The notes: generated by a model from the letters alone, not told the origin. A DNA stretch of 64,000 nucleotides from Bacillus sp. CECT 9360 (GCF_918741275.1 NZ_CAKKNA010000013.1:42682-106681), one strand, 5' to 3'. Shown: positions 1-14,240, numbered from the stretch's first letter. Numbers and translations: made by a program.

Positions 1-2
1 TC

Positions 3-839
3 ATTTACAGTACAACCCATATTACCGTCGCCCTGGTTACATTGGCTGTGACCATTGTATGTTCGATTTTCTTAAGAGGGTTCCTTGGGCTGATTCCAAT
101 CCTGATTGGGATCATTGTCGGCTATGCCACAGCTTATTTTTCTGGAATCATCGATTTCAGCGGAATCCAAAACGCTAAATGGTTCCAAATGCCCGACTTC
201 ATGGTTCCGTTCGCCACATACACACCGAACTTTTCATGGGAAGTAATTTTCATCATGGTGCCGGTGGCCATTGTCACGCTGGCGGAACATATTGGCCATC
301 AGATGGTGTTAAGCAAAGTAGTTGGAAAGAACTTTATTGAAAAACCGGGTCTGCACAGATCGATTGCCGGTGACGGGGTCGGAATTATGATTGGCTCGGT
401 TATCGGAGGACCGCCGCTAACCTCTTACGGGGAAAATATCGGTGTGTTGGCAATCACACGGGCATTCAGTGTCTATGTCATCGGGGGAGCCGGCGTAATC
501 GCCATTATATTCGGCTTTATTGGAAAAATTTCAGCCGTCATCAGTTCGATTCCGCAAGCTGTCATGGGAGGGATCTCCATCCTGCTTTTTGGGATTATCG
601 CTTCCAGCGGACTGCGTATGCTGATTGATAATAAAGTTGATTTTGGAAAGAACCGAAACTTGATGATCGCTTCTGTAATTCTTGTCATCGGCGTCGGCGG
701 TGCGTTTGTAAAACTATCTGATAAAATTTCACTTTCCGGAATGGCCTTAGCCGCGATTATCGGTATCTTGCTCAACTTGGTTCTTCCGGGAAGGGATCAG
801 GCAACCAGTGCTAGTGCTACAATTGTAGAAGAAAAATAA
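3..839 (+). CDS. pyrP: Uracil permease, C-terminal part (5' end outside window)
   Basis: The frame is open from the left edge of the window, so this is the last 278 codons of a longer gene; B. subtilis PyrP is about 435 residues. The product is a multi-pass membrane protein of the nucleobase:cation symporter-2 family that imports uracil. Visible are long hydrophobic helices (e.g. IPILIGIIVGYATAYF), the charged family stretch AEHIGHQMVLSKVVGKNF, and the conserved GGPPLTSYGENIGVLAITRAFSVYV region, quoted here only to name it, of NCS2 transporters. It is the first gene seen of the pyrimidine operon and is followed by a PyrR-type attenuator. An internal TTG at position 42 is not the start, because homologous sequence continues upstream of it. 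Confidence 0.93.
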   Translation: MYSTTHITVALVTLAVTIVCSIFLRGFLGLIPILIGIIVGYATAYFSGIIDFSGIQNAKWFQMPDFMVPFATYTPNFSWEVIFIMVPVAIVTLAEHIGHQMVLSKVVGKNFIEKPGLHRSIAGDGVGIMIGSVIGGPPLTSYGENIGVLAITRAFSVYVIGGAGVIAIIFGFIGKISAVISSIPQAVMGGISILLFGIIASSGLRMLIDNKVDFGKNRNLMIASVILVIGVGGAFVKLSDKISLSGMALAAIIGILLNLVLPGRDQATSASATIVEEK

Positions 840-857
840 ACGAAGCAAATAATGATT

Positions 858-995
858 CACCTTTTAATTGAAGTCCAGAGAGGCTTAAAAGGGTGGTGCG
901 AAAATCAAAGACAGGAAGGCTGGCAATGACTGCTTTTCATCTTTGATTTGCATATTGCCGCCCTGAGCCTATCTTTGGCCAGGGTGTTTTTTATT
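858..995 (+). promoter_or_regulatory. PyrR-dependent transcription attenuator before pyrC
   Basis: Two RNA structures can be read directly. The first is an anti-antiterminator stem (858-867 pairing with 885-895, one bulged G) whose loop holds the PyrR-binding signature TCCAGAGAGGCT. The second is an intrinsic terminator at 961-984 (CCCTG, bulged A, GCC / GGCCAGGG) followed by TGTTTTTTATT. In Bacillus, UMP-bound PyrR stabilises the first structure so the terminator forms and pyr transcription stops. In B. subtilis the matching attenuator lies between pyrP and pyrB; here it lies directly before pyrC. Confidence 0.9.
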
Positions 996-1018
996 GAAAA
1001 AGCAGAGGAGGAAGATTC

Positions 1019-2305
1019 ATGAAAACGGTCATCAAAAATGGGGTATTACTCGATAATGAAGGGAATCTTGTGCAAGCTGACATTGCTTTTGAAGGAAAGA
1101 TAATCACCGATGTGGCAGAAGATATTTCGACCGAAGACTGTGAAATGATAGATGCGGCCGGAATGCTTGTAGCCCCAGGTTTTATAGATTTGCACATCCA
1201 CTTGCGAGAGCCGGGCGGAGAAAAGAAAGAGACGATTGAGACGGGTACGATGGCCGCTGCCAGGGGCGGATATACAACAGTGGCCGCAATGCCAAACACT
1301 CGGCCGGTGCCGGACAGCAAGGAACAAATGAACTGGCTCAAGCAAAGAATCGATGAAACCGGGCATGTCCGGGTGCTTCCTTACGCTTCGATTACCGTAC
1401 GGGAGCTTGGAAAAGAACTGACCGATTTTGAAGGGTTGAAGCAAGCAGGCGCATTTGCATTCACAGATGACGGGGTTGGAGTCCAAGAAGCAGGAATGAT
1501 GCTTGCCGCCATGAAAAAAGCCGCTGCTGTGAATATGCCGATTGTCGCCCATTGCGAGGATAATACGTTAATCAATAAAGGATCTGTTCATGAAGGTGAT
1601 TTTTCGAGATTAACCGGATTAACCGGGATTCCTTCAGTTTGTGAATCCGTGCATATCGCCAGGGACGTTCTGTTAGCGGAAGCCGCCGGCTGCCATTACC
1701 ATGTCTGCCATATCAGCACGAAGGAATCAGTAAGGGCAGTAAGGGACGCTAAAAGAGCCGGGATCCATGTTACCGCTGAAGTGACACCCCATCATCTGTT
1801 GCTTTGTGATGAGGACATTCCGGGACTGGACCCGAATTATAAAATGAATCCCCCGCTAAGAGGTCGGGATGATCGCGCTGCACTGCTGGAAGGGCTGCTG
1901 GACGGAACGATCGATTTTATCGCCACAGACCATGCTCCCCATACGGCTGAAGAAAAAGCGGAAGGCATGAAGCTCGCTCCATTCGGAATTGTTGGTTTGG
2001 AGACGGCATTCCCGCTTCTTTACACCCATTTTGTAAAAAAAGGAATTCTCTCTTTGAAAGAATTAATCGACTTTTTAACGGTGAAACCTGCTGAAAGCTT
2101 TTCGCTGCCATATGGCCGGTTAGAAGCAGGCGCGATTGCCGATATGGTTTTACTTGATTTAGAAACAGAAAAAGAAATTGACATCCGAGAATTCGCATCC
2201 AAAGGGAAGAATACTCCTTTTCATGGCCAAACCTGCTGTGGCTGGCCGGTTATGACGATTGCGGAAGGCAAAAAGGCTTGGGAAAAAGGACGTGGAAATC
2301 AATGA
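1019..2305 (+). CDS. pyrC: Dihydroorotase
   Basis: Cytosolic zinc amidohydrolase that interconverts carbamoyl-aspartate and dihydroorotate, the third step of UMP synthesis. The 428 residues equal the B. subtilis length. The metal-binding HIHLREPG motif is at residues 59-66, the substrate-binding MPNTRPVPD follows at about 92-100, and the catalytic aspartate D304 lies in ATDHAPHT. The ATG is preceded by GAGGAGGAAG, a strong ribosome-binding site. The gene sits immediately behind the PyrR attenuator, where pyrB would be expected, and its stop overlaps the start of carA (ATGA). Confidence 0.97.
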   Translation: MKTVIKNGVLLDNEGNLVQADIAFEGKIITDVAEDISTEDCEMIDAAGMLVAPGFIDLHIHLREPGGEKKETIETGTMAAARGGYTTVAAMPNTRPVPDSKEQMNWLKQRIDETGHVRVLPYASITVRELGKELTDFEGLKQAGAFAFTDDGVGVQEAGMMLAAMKKAAAVNMPIVAHCEDNTLINKGSVHEGDFSRLTGLTGIPSVCESVHIARDVLLAEAAGCHYHVCHISTKESVRAVRDAKRAGIHVTAEVTPHHLLLCDEDIPGLDPNYKMNPPLRGRDDRAALLEGLLDGTIDFIATDHAPHTAEEKAEGMKLAPFGIVGLETAFPLLYTHFVKKGILSLKELIDFLTVKPAESFSLPYGRLEAGAIADMVLLDLETEKEIDIREFASKGKNTPFHGQTCCGWPVMTIAEGKKAWEKGRGNQ

Positions 2306-3408
2306 AAAGACAGCTGATTCTTGAAGACGGTACTGTATTTATCGGCGAAGCATTCGGAAGCGATACAGAAAAAATCGGAGAAGTTGTATTCAACACGGGT
2401 ATGACGGGCTATCAGGAAATCTTATCCGATCCTTCTTACTGCGGACAGATTGTGACTCTTACCTATCCCCTTGTAGGGAATTACGGAATAAACCGGGACG
2501 ATTTCGAATCGATTAATCCAGCGATTTCAGGTTTTATAGTCAAGGAAGCAGCTGATTTTCCTTCTAACTGGAGAAGCGAAATTTCTTTGGATGAATTTTT
2601 TAAAGAAAAAAACATTCCTGGAATCAGCGGGATTGATACTAGAAAGCTAACGAGAATCATCCGGCAGTATGGGACATTGAAGGGAGCCCTATGCAATATC
2701 GAAAAAACAGCGGAAGAAGTACTTCAGCTGTTGAAGGCGACAGTATCCCCGAACGACCAAGTGAAACGAGTGTCTACAAAAACGGCATATCCAAGCCCGG
2801 GAAGAGGCAGACGGGTCGTTCTCGTCGATTTTGGAATGAAACATGGCATCTTAAGGGAATTGAATGACCGGGATTGCGATGTAATTGTCGTCCCTTACAA
2901 CGTAACCGCCAAAGAAATTCTGTCCTTACACCCGGACGGAATCATGCTGTCAAACGGACCGGGAAACCCGAAGGACGTCGATGAAGCCATCGAGATGATC
3001 AAGGAAATCCAGGGGAAGGTGCCAATATTCGGAATCTGTCTAGGCCATCAGCTGTTTGCGCTCGCGAACGGGGCTGATACCGAAAAAATGAAATTTGGCC
3101 ATCGCGGCTCCAACCACCCGGTTAAGGATTTGCGGTCCGGAAAAATTGCGCTGACTGCACAAAACCATGGCTATACAGTCCGGAGTGAATCGGTTGACCA
3201 AACAGGATTGGAAGTAACCCATATCGCTTTAAATGATGGAACAGTGGAAGGGTTAAGACATAAGCAATTCCCGGCATTTACGGTGCAATACCATCCGGAA
3301 GCATCCCCTGGGCCGGAAGACGCCAATTATTTATTTGATGAATTTATAGATATGATCGAATCGGCTAAGACGGAAGGGGAATTGACATGCCAAAACGTAC
3401 AGATATAA
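2302..3408 (+). CDS. pyrAA: Carbamoyl-phosphate synthase small (glutaminase) subunit, pyrimidine-specific
   Basis: Glutamine amidotransferase subunit that releases ammonia from glutamine for CarB. The class I GATase triad is visible: C246 in FGICLGHQ, H331 and E333 in YHPEASP. I chose the ATG at 2302 ([10 protein letters not shown]) over an upstream in-frame TTG at 2278, because it gives 368 residues, close to the B. subtilis 364, overlaps the pyrC stop as ATGA, and has AAAAGGA upstream. The reading frame overlaps the next gene by 22 bases, which suggests translational coupling between the two subunits. Confidence 0.96.
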   Translation: MKRQLILEDGTVFIGEAFGSDTEKIGEVVFNTGMTGYQEILSDPSYCGQIVTLTYPLVGNYGINRDDFESINPAISGFIVKEAADFPSNWRSEISLDEFFKEKNIPGISGIDTRKLTRIIRQYGTLKGALCNIEKTAEEVLQLLKATVSPNDQVKRVSTKTAYPSPGRGRRVVLVDFGMKHGILRELNDRDCDVIVVPYNVTAKEILSLHPDGIMLSNGPGNPKDVDEAIEMIKEIQGKVPIFGICLGHQLFALANGADTEKMKFGHRGSNHPVKDLRSGKIALTAQNHGYTVRSESVDQTGLEVTHIALNDGTVEGLRHKQFPAFTVQYHPEASPGPEDANYLFDEFIDMIESAKTEGELTCQNVQI

Positions 3409-6400
3409 AAAGCATCCTGGTGATTGGTTCAGGTCCAATCATAATCGGGCAGGCAGCGGAATTTGATTACGCGGGCACCCAGGCATGTATCGCCTTAAGA
3501 GAAGAAGGATATAGGGTCATTCTCGTAAACTCGAATCCGGCGACAATCATGACCGATACCGAAATTGCCGATGCCGTTTATATTGAACCGATCACGCTCG
3601 AGTTCGTCAGCAAAATCATCCGCAAAGAACGGCCAGATGCCTTATTGCCTACGCTGGGCGGGCAGACTGGGCTTAACATGGCCGTTGAACTGGCAAATGC
3701 AGGTGTTTTGGAAGAATGCCATGTGAAAATTCTTGGGACAGAACTTTCCGCGATTCAAAAAGCGGAAGACAGGGATTTATTCAGGACACTAATGAATGAA
3801 CTGGGAGAACCGGTCCCTGACAGTGATATCGTCCATTCAATAGAAGAAGCGCGCCGCTTTGTTGATCGCGTAGGCTATCCGGTCATCGTCCGTCCGGCAT
3901 TTACGCTCGGTGGGACAGGCGGGGGCATTTGCGTCAATGAAGAAGAGTTAGTTGAAATTGTCACCGGTGGATTGAAAAGCAGCCCGGTAACCCAATGCTT
4001 ATTAGAAAAAAGCATTGCCGGCTTTAAGGAAATAGAATACGAGGTTATGAGAGACAGCAATGATAATGCGATTGTCGTCTGCAATATGGAAAACTTTGAC
4101 CCGGTCGGCATCCATACGGGTGATTCAATCGTAGTTGCACCGAGCCAAACGCTCAGCGACCGGGAATACCAGATGCTGCGGAACACCTCTTTAAAAATCA
4201 TCAGGGCACTTGAAATTGAAGGCGGTTGTAACGTACAGCTTGCTTTAGATCCAAATAGTTTTGATTACTTTGTAATCGAAGTCAATCCGCGGGTCAGCCG
4301 CTCGTCGGCGCTAGCTTCGAAAGCGACCGGGTATCCAATTGCCAAGCTGGCGGCAAAAATCGCAGTCGGCTTAACACTGGATGAAATGTTAAACCCTGTA
4401 ACAGGAAAAACGTATGCAAGCTTTGAGCCTGCCCTTGACTATGTGGTCACAAAAATCCCACGCTGGCCGTTTGATAAGTTTGAATCCGCCAACCGTAAAC
4501 TCGGGACACAAATGAAAGCAACCGGAGAAGTGATGGCAATCGGCAGGACATTTGAAGAGTCGATCCTGAAAGCCGTTCGCTCGCTTGAGGCAGGTTTCTC
4601 TCATATCGGACTGGATGAGCCAATCGTAGATGAGTTAATCGAGAAAAGAATCAGAATGGCCGGCGATGAACGGTTATTTTACATCGGGGAAGCGTTGCGA
4701 AGAGGAATCAGCATGGAGAGAATCCATGAGTGGAGCCAGATTGATTTGTTTTTCCTTTATAAACTCCATAAAATCGTCGTATTTGAAGAACGTCTCCTCG
4801 AGAATCCTTTTAACGAAGAAATCGGTCGGAAAGCAAAGCAGATGGGCTTTGCTGATGTAACACTTGCGTCTCTATGGAACGCAAGTGAAAAATCGATTTA
4901 TGAATGGCGAAAAGACAAAGGGATCATGCCAGTATATAAAATGGTCGACACTTGCGCCGCAGAATTTGAATCCGAGACACCTTATTTTTACGGAACGTAT
5001 GAGGACGAAAACGAGTCGATCGTCACTGACCGGAAAAGCGTGGTTGTCCTCGGTTCAGGCCCGATCAGGATCGGCCAGGGGGTAGAATTCGATTACGCAA
5101 CCGTGCACTCGGTCTGGGCGATTAGAGAAGCGGGATATGAAGCGATTATCATCAATAACAATCCGGAAACCGTCTCCACCGATTTCAGCATTTCCGACAA
5201 GCTTTATTTCGAACCGCTGACAATCGAAGACGTCATGCATATCATTGACCTCGAAAAACCAATGGGTGTTGTGGTTCAATTCGGGGGACAGACAGCGATC
5301 AATTTAGCGGACCAGCTTGTAGAGAGAGGCGTGACCATTTTAGGAACAACGCTTGAAGACCTGGACCGCGCGGAGAACCGGGATAAGTTCGAACAGGCGT
5401 TGCGTACTTTAGAAATTCCCCAGCCGAAAGGAAAAACGGCCACTTCGATTGAGGAGGCGGTTAAGATTGCTGAAGATATCGGCTATCCGGTGCTGATCCG
5501 GCCGTCGTATGTTCTGGGCGGTAGAGCGATGGAAATCGTCTACCAGCAGGAAGAATTGCTTCACTACATGAAAAATGCCGTCAAAATCAACCCTGAGCAT
5601 CCCGTCTTGATTGACCGCTACTTAACCGGAAAGGAAATCGAAGTCGATGCCATTTCAGACGGAAAAGACGTCGTCATACCGGGAATCATGGAGCATATTG
5701 AACGCGCAGGCGTCCATTCCGGTGATTCGATCGCGGTATACCCGCCGCAAAACCTTACAAAGCAAATCAAAGAAAGAATAGAGGAATATACAACGAAGCT
5801 GGCAAAAGGTTTAAAGATTATCGGACTATTAAACATTCAATACGTCGTCAGCAATGATGAAGTGTTTGTTATCGAAGTAAATCCACGCTCAAGCCGCACG
5901 GTTCCTTTTTTAAGCAAGATTACGAATGTGCCGATGGCGAATCTTGCGACGAAAGTGATCCTTGGGAACTCACTGGAATCGATGGGCTATAAAAGCGGCC
6001 TTGTCCCGGAAAAAACGGGCGTATACGTAAAAGTGCCGGTATTCTCCTTTGCCAAACTTAGAGGGGTCGATATCACGCTAGGCCCTGAAATGAAGTCAAC
6101 GGGAGAAGTGATGGGGAAAGACACTACGCTCGAGAAAGCACTTTATAAAGGGCTCGTAGCTTCCGGAATCCAGATTAAGGAACACGGCTCCGTACTCTTG
6201 ACAGTAGCGGACAAGGATAAACAGGAAGCGCTGCAAATTGCCCGCAGGTTTAACAATTGCGGTTATCGTTTAATTGCCACTCATGGAACAGCGACCTTAT
6301 TAAAAGAAGCGGGAATTCCAGTCGCTGTCGTCGATAAAATCGGAGAAGCCGGACACAACCTTATTGATGTAATTCGAAGCGGAGAAGCGCAGCTGGTCAT

Positions 6401-6589
6401 CAATACGTTAACGAAAGGCAAGCAGCCGGAACGGGATGGTTTCCGCATAAGAAGGGAATCTGTCGAAAATGGAATTCCATGCTTAACTTCATTGGATACA
6501 GCAGAAGCCATTCTTCGGGTAATCGAATCGATGACATTTTCCGCGGAGGCAATGGGAAACGCTGAACCGAGTCGTGAGGTGACTTTTTC

Positions 6590-6593
<4 letters not shown>
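3387..6593 (+). CDS. pyrAB: Carbamoyl-phosphate synthase large subunit, pyrimidine-specific
   Basis: Makes carbamoyl phosphate from bicarbonate, ammonia and two ATP. At 1068 residues it is the usual full length. The two homologous ATP-grasp halves can be seen: the first begins with [21 protein letters not shown] and the second with [20 protein letters not shown] near residue 553, followed in each by glycine-rich ATP loops ([24 protein letters not shown]). The C-terminal MGS-like allosteric domain (about residues 930-1060) would bind the pyrimidine effector. Start ATG at 3387 lies inside the end of carA. Confidence 0.98.
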
Positions 6594-8991
<2,398 letters not shown>

Positions 8992-8995
<4 letters not shown>

Positions 8996-9624
8996 AACAT
9001 TCAATCGCAGAGCATTTATTAGAAATCGAGGCCGTCTATTTACAGCCGAATAACCCATTTACATGGGCGTCAGGAATCAAGTCGCCGATCTATTGTGATA
9101 ACCGCTTGACGCTTTCCTATCCGGAAATCCGCTCAAAAATAGCCAAAGGCTTGCAAGTTTTGATTACAGAGCATTTCCCAGATGCGGAAGTGATTGCCGG
9201 CACAGCAACGGCCGGAATCCCCCATGCGGCATGGGTAAGCGATTTGTTAAATCTCCCTATGTGCTATGTTCGTTCAAAGCCAAAAGGCCACGGGAAAGGC
9301 AATCAAATCGAAGGTAAAGCTGCACCCGGTCAAAAGGTTGTCGTTGTCGAAGATTTGATTTCGACAGGCGGCAGCGTAATTGAGGCAGTAAAAGCATTAC
9401 GTGAAAATGGTTGTAATGTTTTAGGGGTCGTTTCGATTTTCAGCTATGAACTGCAAAAAGGAAAAGAACAGCTCAATTCAGAAGGCATCCTAGCATACTC
9501 TTTAAGTGATTACACAACGCTGATTGAAGTAGCGGTAAAACATGGCTATATCGAAGAGAGCGATCTGGAGAAGCTGAACAAGTGGAGGGGAAATCCGGCT
9601 GATACCGGTTGGATTACCGCTTAA
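8992..9624 (+). CDS. pyrE: Orotate phosphoribosyltransferase
   Basis: Type I phosphoribosyltransferase that joins orotate to PRPP to give OMP. The PRPP-binding signature [13 protein letters not shown] is at residues 116-128, and the flexible catalytic loop with K and H ([11 protein letters not shown]) is at about 94-104. It has 210 residues; B. subtilis has 216. It is the last gene of the operon and is followed within six bases by a strong terminator. Confidence 0.97.
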
Positions 9625-9629
9625 GACAA

Positions 9630-9665
9630 AGAGCCAGTTGGGAAATTCCAACTGGCTCTCTGTTT
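9630..9665. terminator. Convergent terminator between pyrE and rqcH
   Basis: A perfect 12-bp stem (AGAGCCAGTTGG with its complement at 9648-9659) with a six-base loop sits between two converging genes. On the + strand it is followed by CTGTTTTAGCTTTTT; on the - strand by TTTGTCTTAA, so it may serve both genes. It overlaps almost exactly the short gap between the two stop codons. Confidence 0.85.
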
Positions 9666-11392
9666 TAGCTTTTTGATGCAACTGCTTCCTTCATCCCGAT
9701 CACCTGATCAGCATCCGGCGTAACGAAGATCGTTTGCTGGTTATCATAGATCACAAATCCCGGTTTTGCGCCGCTTGGTTTTTTTACATGCCGCACTTTT
9801 GTGAAATCTACTGGCACGGAGCTGGAATCTTTCGCTTTGCTGAAATAGGCCGCGAGCACCCCGGCTTCCTTTATCGTTTGCTCGCTTGGGTTTTCATTGC
9901 GAATTACCACATGCGAGCCAGGAATATCCTTCGTATGCAGCCATATTTCGTCTCTTCTCGCAAATTTATTAGTTAAATAATCATTTTGTTTATTGTTTTT
10001 TCCAACGAAAATTACATCGCCATCGGATGATACATAGCTATCAAGCTGCGGTTTGGCATGAGCGGGTTTTTTCATGCCTTTCCGCTGCTTTTTCTTTAGA
10101 TAGCCTTCCTCCTGAAGCTCTTCGCGGATTTCCTCGATATCCTTCGGGGAAGCGGAATGGAGCTGCTGCAGAAGGGTATCGAAATAAGCCACTTCTTCAT
10201 TGGCAAGTTTGATTTGTTGTTGGACAATCCCGATTGCGTTTTTCGCTTTTTGATAACGTGTAAAGTATTTCTGGGCATTTTCCGAAGGTGTTTTCTGCGG
10301 ATTAAGCGGAATGATGACGATTCTGCCATCTTCTTCATAGTAATTGCTTACTTCAATGTCCTTCATCCCTTTTTTGGCTTGGTAAAGGTTAGCCGTCAAC
10401 AGCTCCCCGAATAATTGATATTGCTCACTCCGTTCACTTTCCTTCAGTGTTCTCTCGAGCTTTTTGACCTTCTTTTCGTTTTTCTCGATCTCATTTGAAA
10501 TAAATCGTTCCAGATCATTTCCCTGCTGCTTCACCCGGTCCCGCTGTGCTTTTCCAAAATAGAAGCGGTCAAGCATTTCACTTAATGTAGCAAAAGGGCG
10601 GCTTTCTCCCTGCAGATGCTCCAATGGAATCATATAAAAAGCTTCTTTGTTGCCATCGGCAATAAGGGTGGGGCTGTAATCTTTTTTTGCGAGCCTGTCA
10701 ATAAGCTTCAAAAATGTCTCAGGCAAAGTTGAGCGGTTGGCAAGCCCGGCTCGGTGGATGACTTCCTTTGCAAATAGAGGAGAGACACCGGAAAAATGAT
10801 CGACAATCTGCTTGTCGAGCTTTCCGGCATTGAAATCAAGCCTTTGCAATATTTCCTCTTCTTTAGCTGTGAATGGATTTACTTTCTCCTGGGCAGGAGG
10901 AGCTTTGTAATCCTGGCCGGGCAGCACAGCCCGGTAGCTATTGACAGCATAGGAAACATGCTTAATGCTGTCTAAAATCATATGCTTCTCTTTATCAACT
11001 AAAATGATATTGCTGTGCCTGCCCATGATTTCAACAATTAACTGCTTCTGGGAAACGTCTCCGAGTTCGTTCCTCCCTTTTACTTCAAAAATAATCATTC
11101 GATCGAGCCCGGATTGATAAATGTCTTCTATTACATACCCTTCCAAATGCTTGCGCATCATCATACAAAACATCGGTGGTTCCTTGGGGTTGTCATAGCT
11201 CTCCTGTGAAATTTGGACCCTGGCATAGCTTGGATGTGCAGACAGCAACAATTTATGATTTTTACCGCCTGAACGGATGACAAGTATCGCTTCATTTTTA
11301 TATGGCTGATGAATTTTATTGATGCGTCCGCCCTTAAGCAGACCGGATAATTCCTCTGTCATTGCTTTTGTAAATAAACCGTCAAAAGACAT
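9665..11392 (-). CDS. rqcH: Ribosome quality control factor RqcH (NFACT family, YloA)
   Basis: Bacterial homologue of eukaryotic Rqc2/NEMF. It binds obstructed 50S subunits carrying peptidyl-tRNA and recruits tRNA-Ala to add C-terminal poly-alanine tails for degradation. The 575 residues show the NFACT-N domain with the functionally required D97-R98 pair (GLDRMIIF), helix-hairpin-helix segments, a long charged coiled coil (about 285-415), and the NFACT-R domain ([14 protein letters not shown], about 487-500). Older annotations call it fibronectin-binding protein. It is one of two - strand genes here and faces the pyr operon. Confidence 0.95.
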   Translation of the reverse strand: MSFDGLFTKAMTEELSGLLKGGRINKIHQPYKNEAILVIRSGGKNHKLLLSAHPSYARVQISQESYDNPKEPPMFCMMMRKHLEGYVIEDIYQSGLDRMIIFEVKGRNELGDVSQKQLIVEIMGRHSNIILVDKEKHMILDSIKHVSYAVNSYRAVLPGQDYKAPPAQEKVNPFTAKEEEILQRLDFNAGKLDKQIVDHFSGVSPLFAKEVIHRAGLANRSTLPETFLKLIDRLAKKDYSPTLIADGNKEAFYMIPLEHLQGESRPFATLSEMLDRFYFGKAQRDRVKQQGNDLERFISNEIEKNEKKVKKLERTLKESERSEQYQLFGELLTANLYQAKKGMKDIEVSNYYEEDGRIVIIPLNPQKTPSENAQKYFTRYQKAKNAIGIVQQQIKLANEEVAYFDTLLQQLHSASPKDIEEIREELQEEGYLKKKQRKGMKKPAHAKPQLDSYVSSDGDVIFVGKNNKQNDYLTNKFARRDEIWLHTKDIPGSHVVIRNENPSEQTIKEAGVLAAYFSKAKDSSSVPVDFTKVRHVKKPSGAKPGFVIYDNQQTIFVTPDADQVIGMKEAVASKS

Positions 11393-11544
11393 CTATATAA
11401 CTTCCTTTTCGTTGAGATCATTATTTGCTGTGGATTAGAGTTCACAATAAAGTATAGCATTTTTTTGGACGAGACTGAATAAGCATGGAAGGAGAGAAGA
11501 ATTATGCCGGTTTAATACTATGTGTGGAGGATGTGTGATACTTA

Positions 11545-14223
11545 ATGAAGTTCCGTGAAATGGATACACAAGATGTTGAAGCAGCCCTTCAAACCAACAT
11601 TGAAAAAGGGTTGGAAGGGAATGAGGCTAGGAGAAGGCAGCAAAAACAAGGGTTTAATGAACTTCAAGAAGGTGAAAAACAATCAGCCCTCCTGTTATTT
11701 TTTGCTCAATTCAAGGACTTCATGGTGCTCGTTTTGCTCGCAGCTACGTTAATTTCGGGGCTGCTCGGGGAGTATATCGATGCCATTGCGATCATCGCCA
11801 TCATCTTAATAAATGGATTTTTAGGTTTTTTCCAGGAAAGAAAGGCGGAAAAGTCGCTTGATGCTTTAAAAGAAATGTCTGCGCCGCAAGTATATGCATT
11901 AAGGGATGGGGAATGGTCGAAAATTCCGTCAAGGGAAGTCGTGGCAGGTGACGTCCTGAAATTCTCAAGCGGTGACCGGATAGGTGCAGATATGAGAATT
12001 ATTGAGGCGGTGAGCCTTGAAATAGAAGAATCGGCACTGACAGGCGAATCCGTTCCATCGGTCAAGTATTCCTCTCCGTTAAAGAATGATATCGACAGCA
12101 TAGGCGACCAGGAAAATATGGCGTTTATGGGGACAATGGTGACAAGGGGAAGCGGTATTGGCGTTGTTACGGACACAGGGATGGATACCGCGATGGGCAA
12201 GATCGCCGATCTGCTGCAATCAGCGGCAACGATGGACACCCCGCTGCAAAGGCGACTGGAACAGCTTGGGAAAATCCTGATCATCACAGCGTTATTCTTA
12301 ACTCTGCTTGTCGTCATTATCGGGGTTATCCAAGGCAACGATTTGTATACGATGTTTTTAGCGGGTGTTTCGCTTGCGGTAGCAGCAATTCCTGAGGGGC
12401 TTCCCGCGATCGTTACTGTCGCACTGTCTCTCGGCGTACAGCGGATGATTAAGCAAAAGTCCATCGTCCGCAAGCTTCCCGCGGTTGAAACGTTGGGATG
12501 TGCTTCCGTCATATGTTCAGATAAAACCGGGACAATGACTCAGAATAAAATGACGGTTACCCATCTTTGGAGCGGAGGAAAAGAGTGGAATGTAAGCGGC
12601 ACAGGCTATGAACCAAACGGGATCTTTATGGATGAAACCGTTGAAGTAAATCCGAAACAGGAGAAAGCACTCCACCAGCTTTTGACTTTTGGCCTTCTTT
12701 GCAATAAAGCCGGGCTTCTGACAAAAGACGACCAATATGTCCTGGATGGTGATCCGACTGAGGGAGCGCTGTTGGTCGCAGCCATGAAAGCTGGATTAAC
12801 GCGCGATAAGCTGAAGCAGAAATTTACGATTGTCAAAGAGTTTCCGTTCGACTCGACCCGGAAGATGATGAGTGTCGTCGTGAAAGATGAGAACGGGAAG
12901 CAATTTGTGGTGACAAAAGGAGCACCGGATGTGCTCATATCTCAATGCGGTTCTATTTTATGGGATGAAAAACTTCAACAACTAAACCGCGACATGAAGA
13001 ATTCCGTGCAGGCTGCCATCGATGGCCTAGCAGCGCAAGCACTGCGTACCATCGCGGTTGGGTATAAACCGATCAGTCCCAATACGGTATTGTTGGATGA
13101 AGCCGAAGCAGAAAAAGAATTGACGTTCATGGGGCTCCACGGCATGATTGATCCTCCTCGTCCGGAAGTAGCCCGTGCAGTTAAAGAGTGCAGGGAAGCC
13201 GGAATCAAAACGGTCATGATCACCGGGGATCATGTTTCCACGGCCAAAGCGATCGCGAAACAACTGGGAATTTTAAGAGGAAAAGATAAAGTATTAGATG
13301 GAAAAGCTTTGTCGGACATGTCGGTGGCCGAGCTGGAAGACGTCGTCGAGAACGTTTCCGTTTTTGCTCGCGTCTCGCCTGAACATAAACTGAAGATTGT
13401 TAAAGCTTTCCAAAACAAAGGACATGTCGTGGCAATGACGGGTGACGGGGTAAACGACGCCCCGGCAATCAAATCAGCCGATATCGGGATCTCGATGGGG
13501 ATTGCCGGTACCGATGTTGCCAAAGAAGCTTCATCACTTATCCTGCTTGATGATAATTTCGCAACCATTAAATCGGCGATTAAAGAAGGACGTAACATAT
13601 ATGAAAACATCCGGAAGTTCATCAGATATTTGCTGGCATCCAATGTCGGTGAAATCCTCGTCATGTTTTTTGCGATGATTTTGGCCCTGCCGCTGCCGCT
13701 TGTCCCCATTCAAATATTATGGGTGAATCTTGTGACGGATGGTTTGCCGGCTATGGCCCTTGGTCTCGATAAGCCGGAAGGAGACGTAATGAAAAGGGCC
13801 CCACGCAGTCCAAAGGAAGGTGTATTTGCCAGAGGACTAGGCTGGAAAGTCATTTCACGGGGATTTTTAATCGGAATCTCGACGTTGATTGCTTTTATGG
13901 TTGTTTATAAGAATGATCCGGATAACCTTGCATATGCGCAAACAATCGCATTTACGACTCTCGTCTTGGCGCAGCTGATCCACGTTTTTGATTGTCGCAG
14001 CGAACGGTCCATATTCTCCCGAAATCCTTTCGGAAATAAATATCTCGTTTGGGCGGTTATTTCTTCTTTATTGTTGATGCTACCGGTCCTATACTATCCA
14101 CCGCTGCAAGCAATCTTCCATACCTTACCGATCGAGCCAAGAGACTGGCTGCTCGTTATAGGCATGGCGTCGATTCCAACTTTTTTACTGGCGGGATCAT
14201 TTTTGGTAAGTAAATCAAAATAG
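11545..14223 (+). CDS. yloB: Calcium-transporting P-type ATPase (YloB type)
   Basis: P2A-type cation pump of 892 residues, very close to B. subtilis YloB, which is linked to Ca2+ during sporulation. The phosphorylated aspartate D326 is in CSDKTGTMT; the actuator TGES loop (SALTGESVP), the nucleotide-binding KGAPD, the hinge MTGDGVNDAPAIK, and a helix M4 motif VAAIPEGLPA typical of Ca2+ pumps are all present. About ten hydrophobic helices are visible. ATG 11545 is the first usable start, since TGA stops the frame nine bases upstream. GGAGG is 14 bases away, an unusually long spacing. Confidence 0.93.
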   Translation: MKFREMDTQDVEAALQTNIEKGLEGNEARRRQQKQGFNELQEGEKQSALLLFFAQFKDFMVLVLLAATLISGLLGEYIDAIAIIAIILINGFLGFFQERKAEKSLDALKEMSAPQVYALRDGEWSKIPSREVVAGDVLKFSSGDRIGADMRIIEAVSLEIEESALTGESVPSVKYSSPLKNDIDSIGDQENMAFMGTMVTRGSGIGVVTDTGMDTAMGKIADLLQSAATMDTPLQRRLEQLGKILIITALFLTLLVVIIGVIQGNDLYTMFLAGVSLAVAAIPEGLPAIVTVALSLGVQRMIKQKSIVRKLPAVETLGCASVICSDKTGTMTQNKMTVTHLWSGGKEWNVSGTGYEPNGIFMDETVEVNPKQEKALHQLLTFGLLCNKAGLLTKDDQYVLDGDPTEGALLVAAMKAGLTRDKLKQKFTIVKEFPFDSTRKMMSVVVKDENGKQFVVTKGAPDVLISQCGSILWDEKLQQLNRDMKNSVQAAIDGLAAQALRTIAVGYKPISPNTVLLDEAEAEKELTFMGLHGMIDPPRPEVARAVKECREAGIKTVMITGDHVSTAKAIAKQLGILRGKDKVLDGKALSDMSVAELEDVVENVSVFARVSPEHKLKIVKAFQNKGHVVAMTGDGVNDAPAIKSADIGISMGIAGTDVAKEASSLILLDDNFATIKSAIKEGRNIYENIRKFIRYLLASNVGEILVMFFAMILALPLPLVPIQILWVNLVTDGLPAMALGLDKPEGDVMKRAPRSPKEGVFARGLGWKVISRGFLIGISTLIAFMVVYKNDPDNLAYAQTIAFTTLVLAQLIHVFDCRSERSIFSRNPFGNKYLVWAVISSLLLMLPVLYYPPLQAIFHTLPIEPRDWLLVIGMASIPTFLLAGSFLVSKSK

Positions 14224-14240
14224 TTTATGATATAATTCTA

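Noticed and set aside
11526..11545. Tiny leader ORF before yloB (ATG TGT GAT ACT TAA)
   Set aside because: The GGAGG touches this ATG with no spacing, so translation of the four-codon frame is unlikely; recorded only because the yloB spacing is long.
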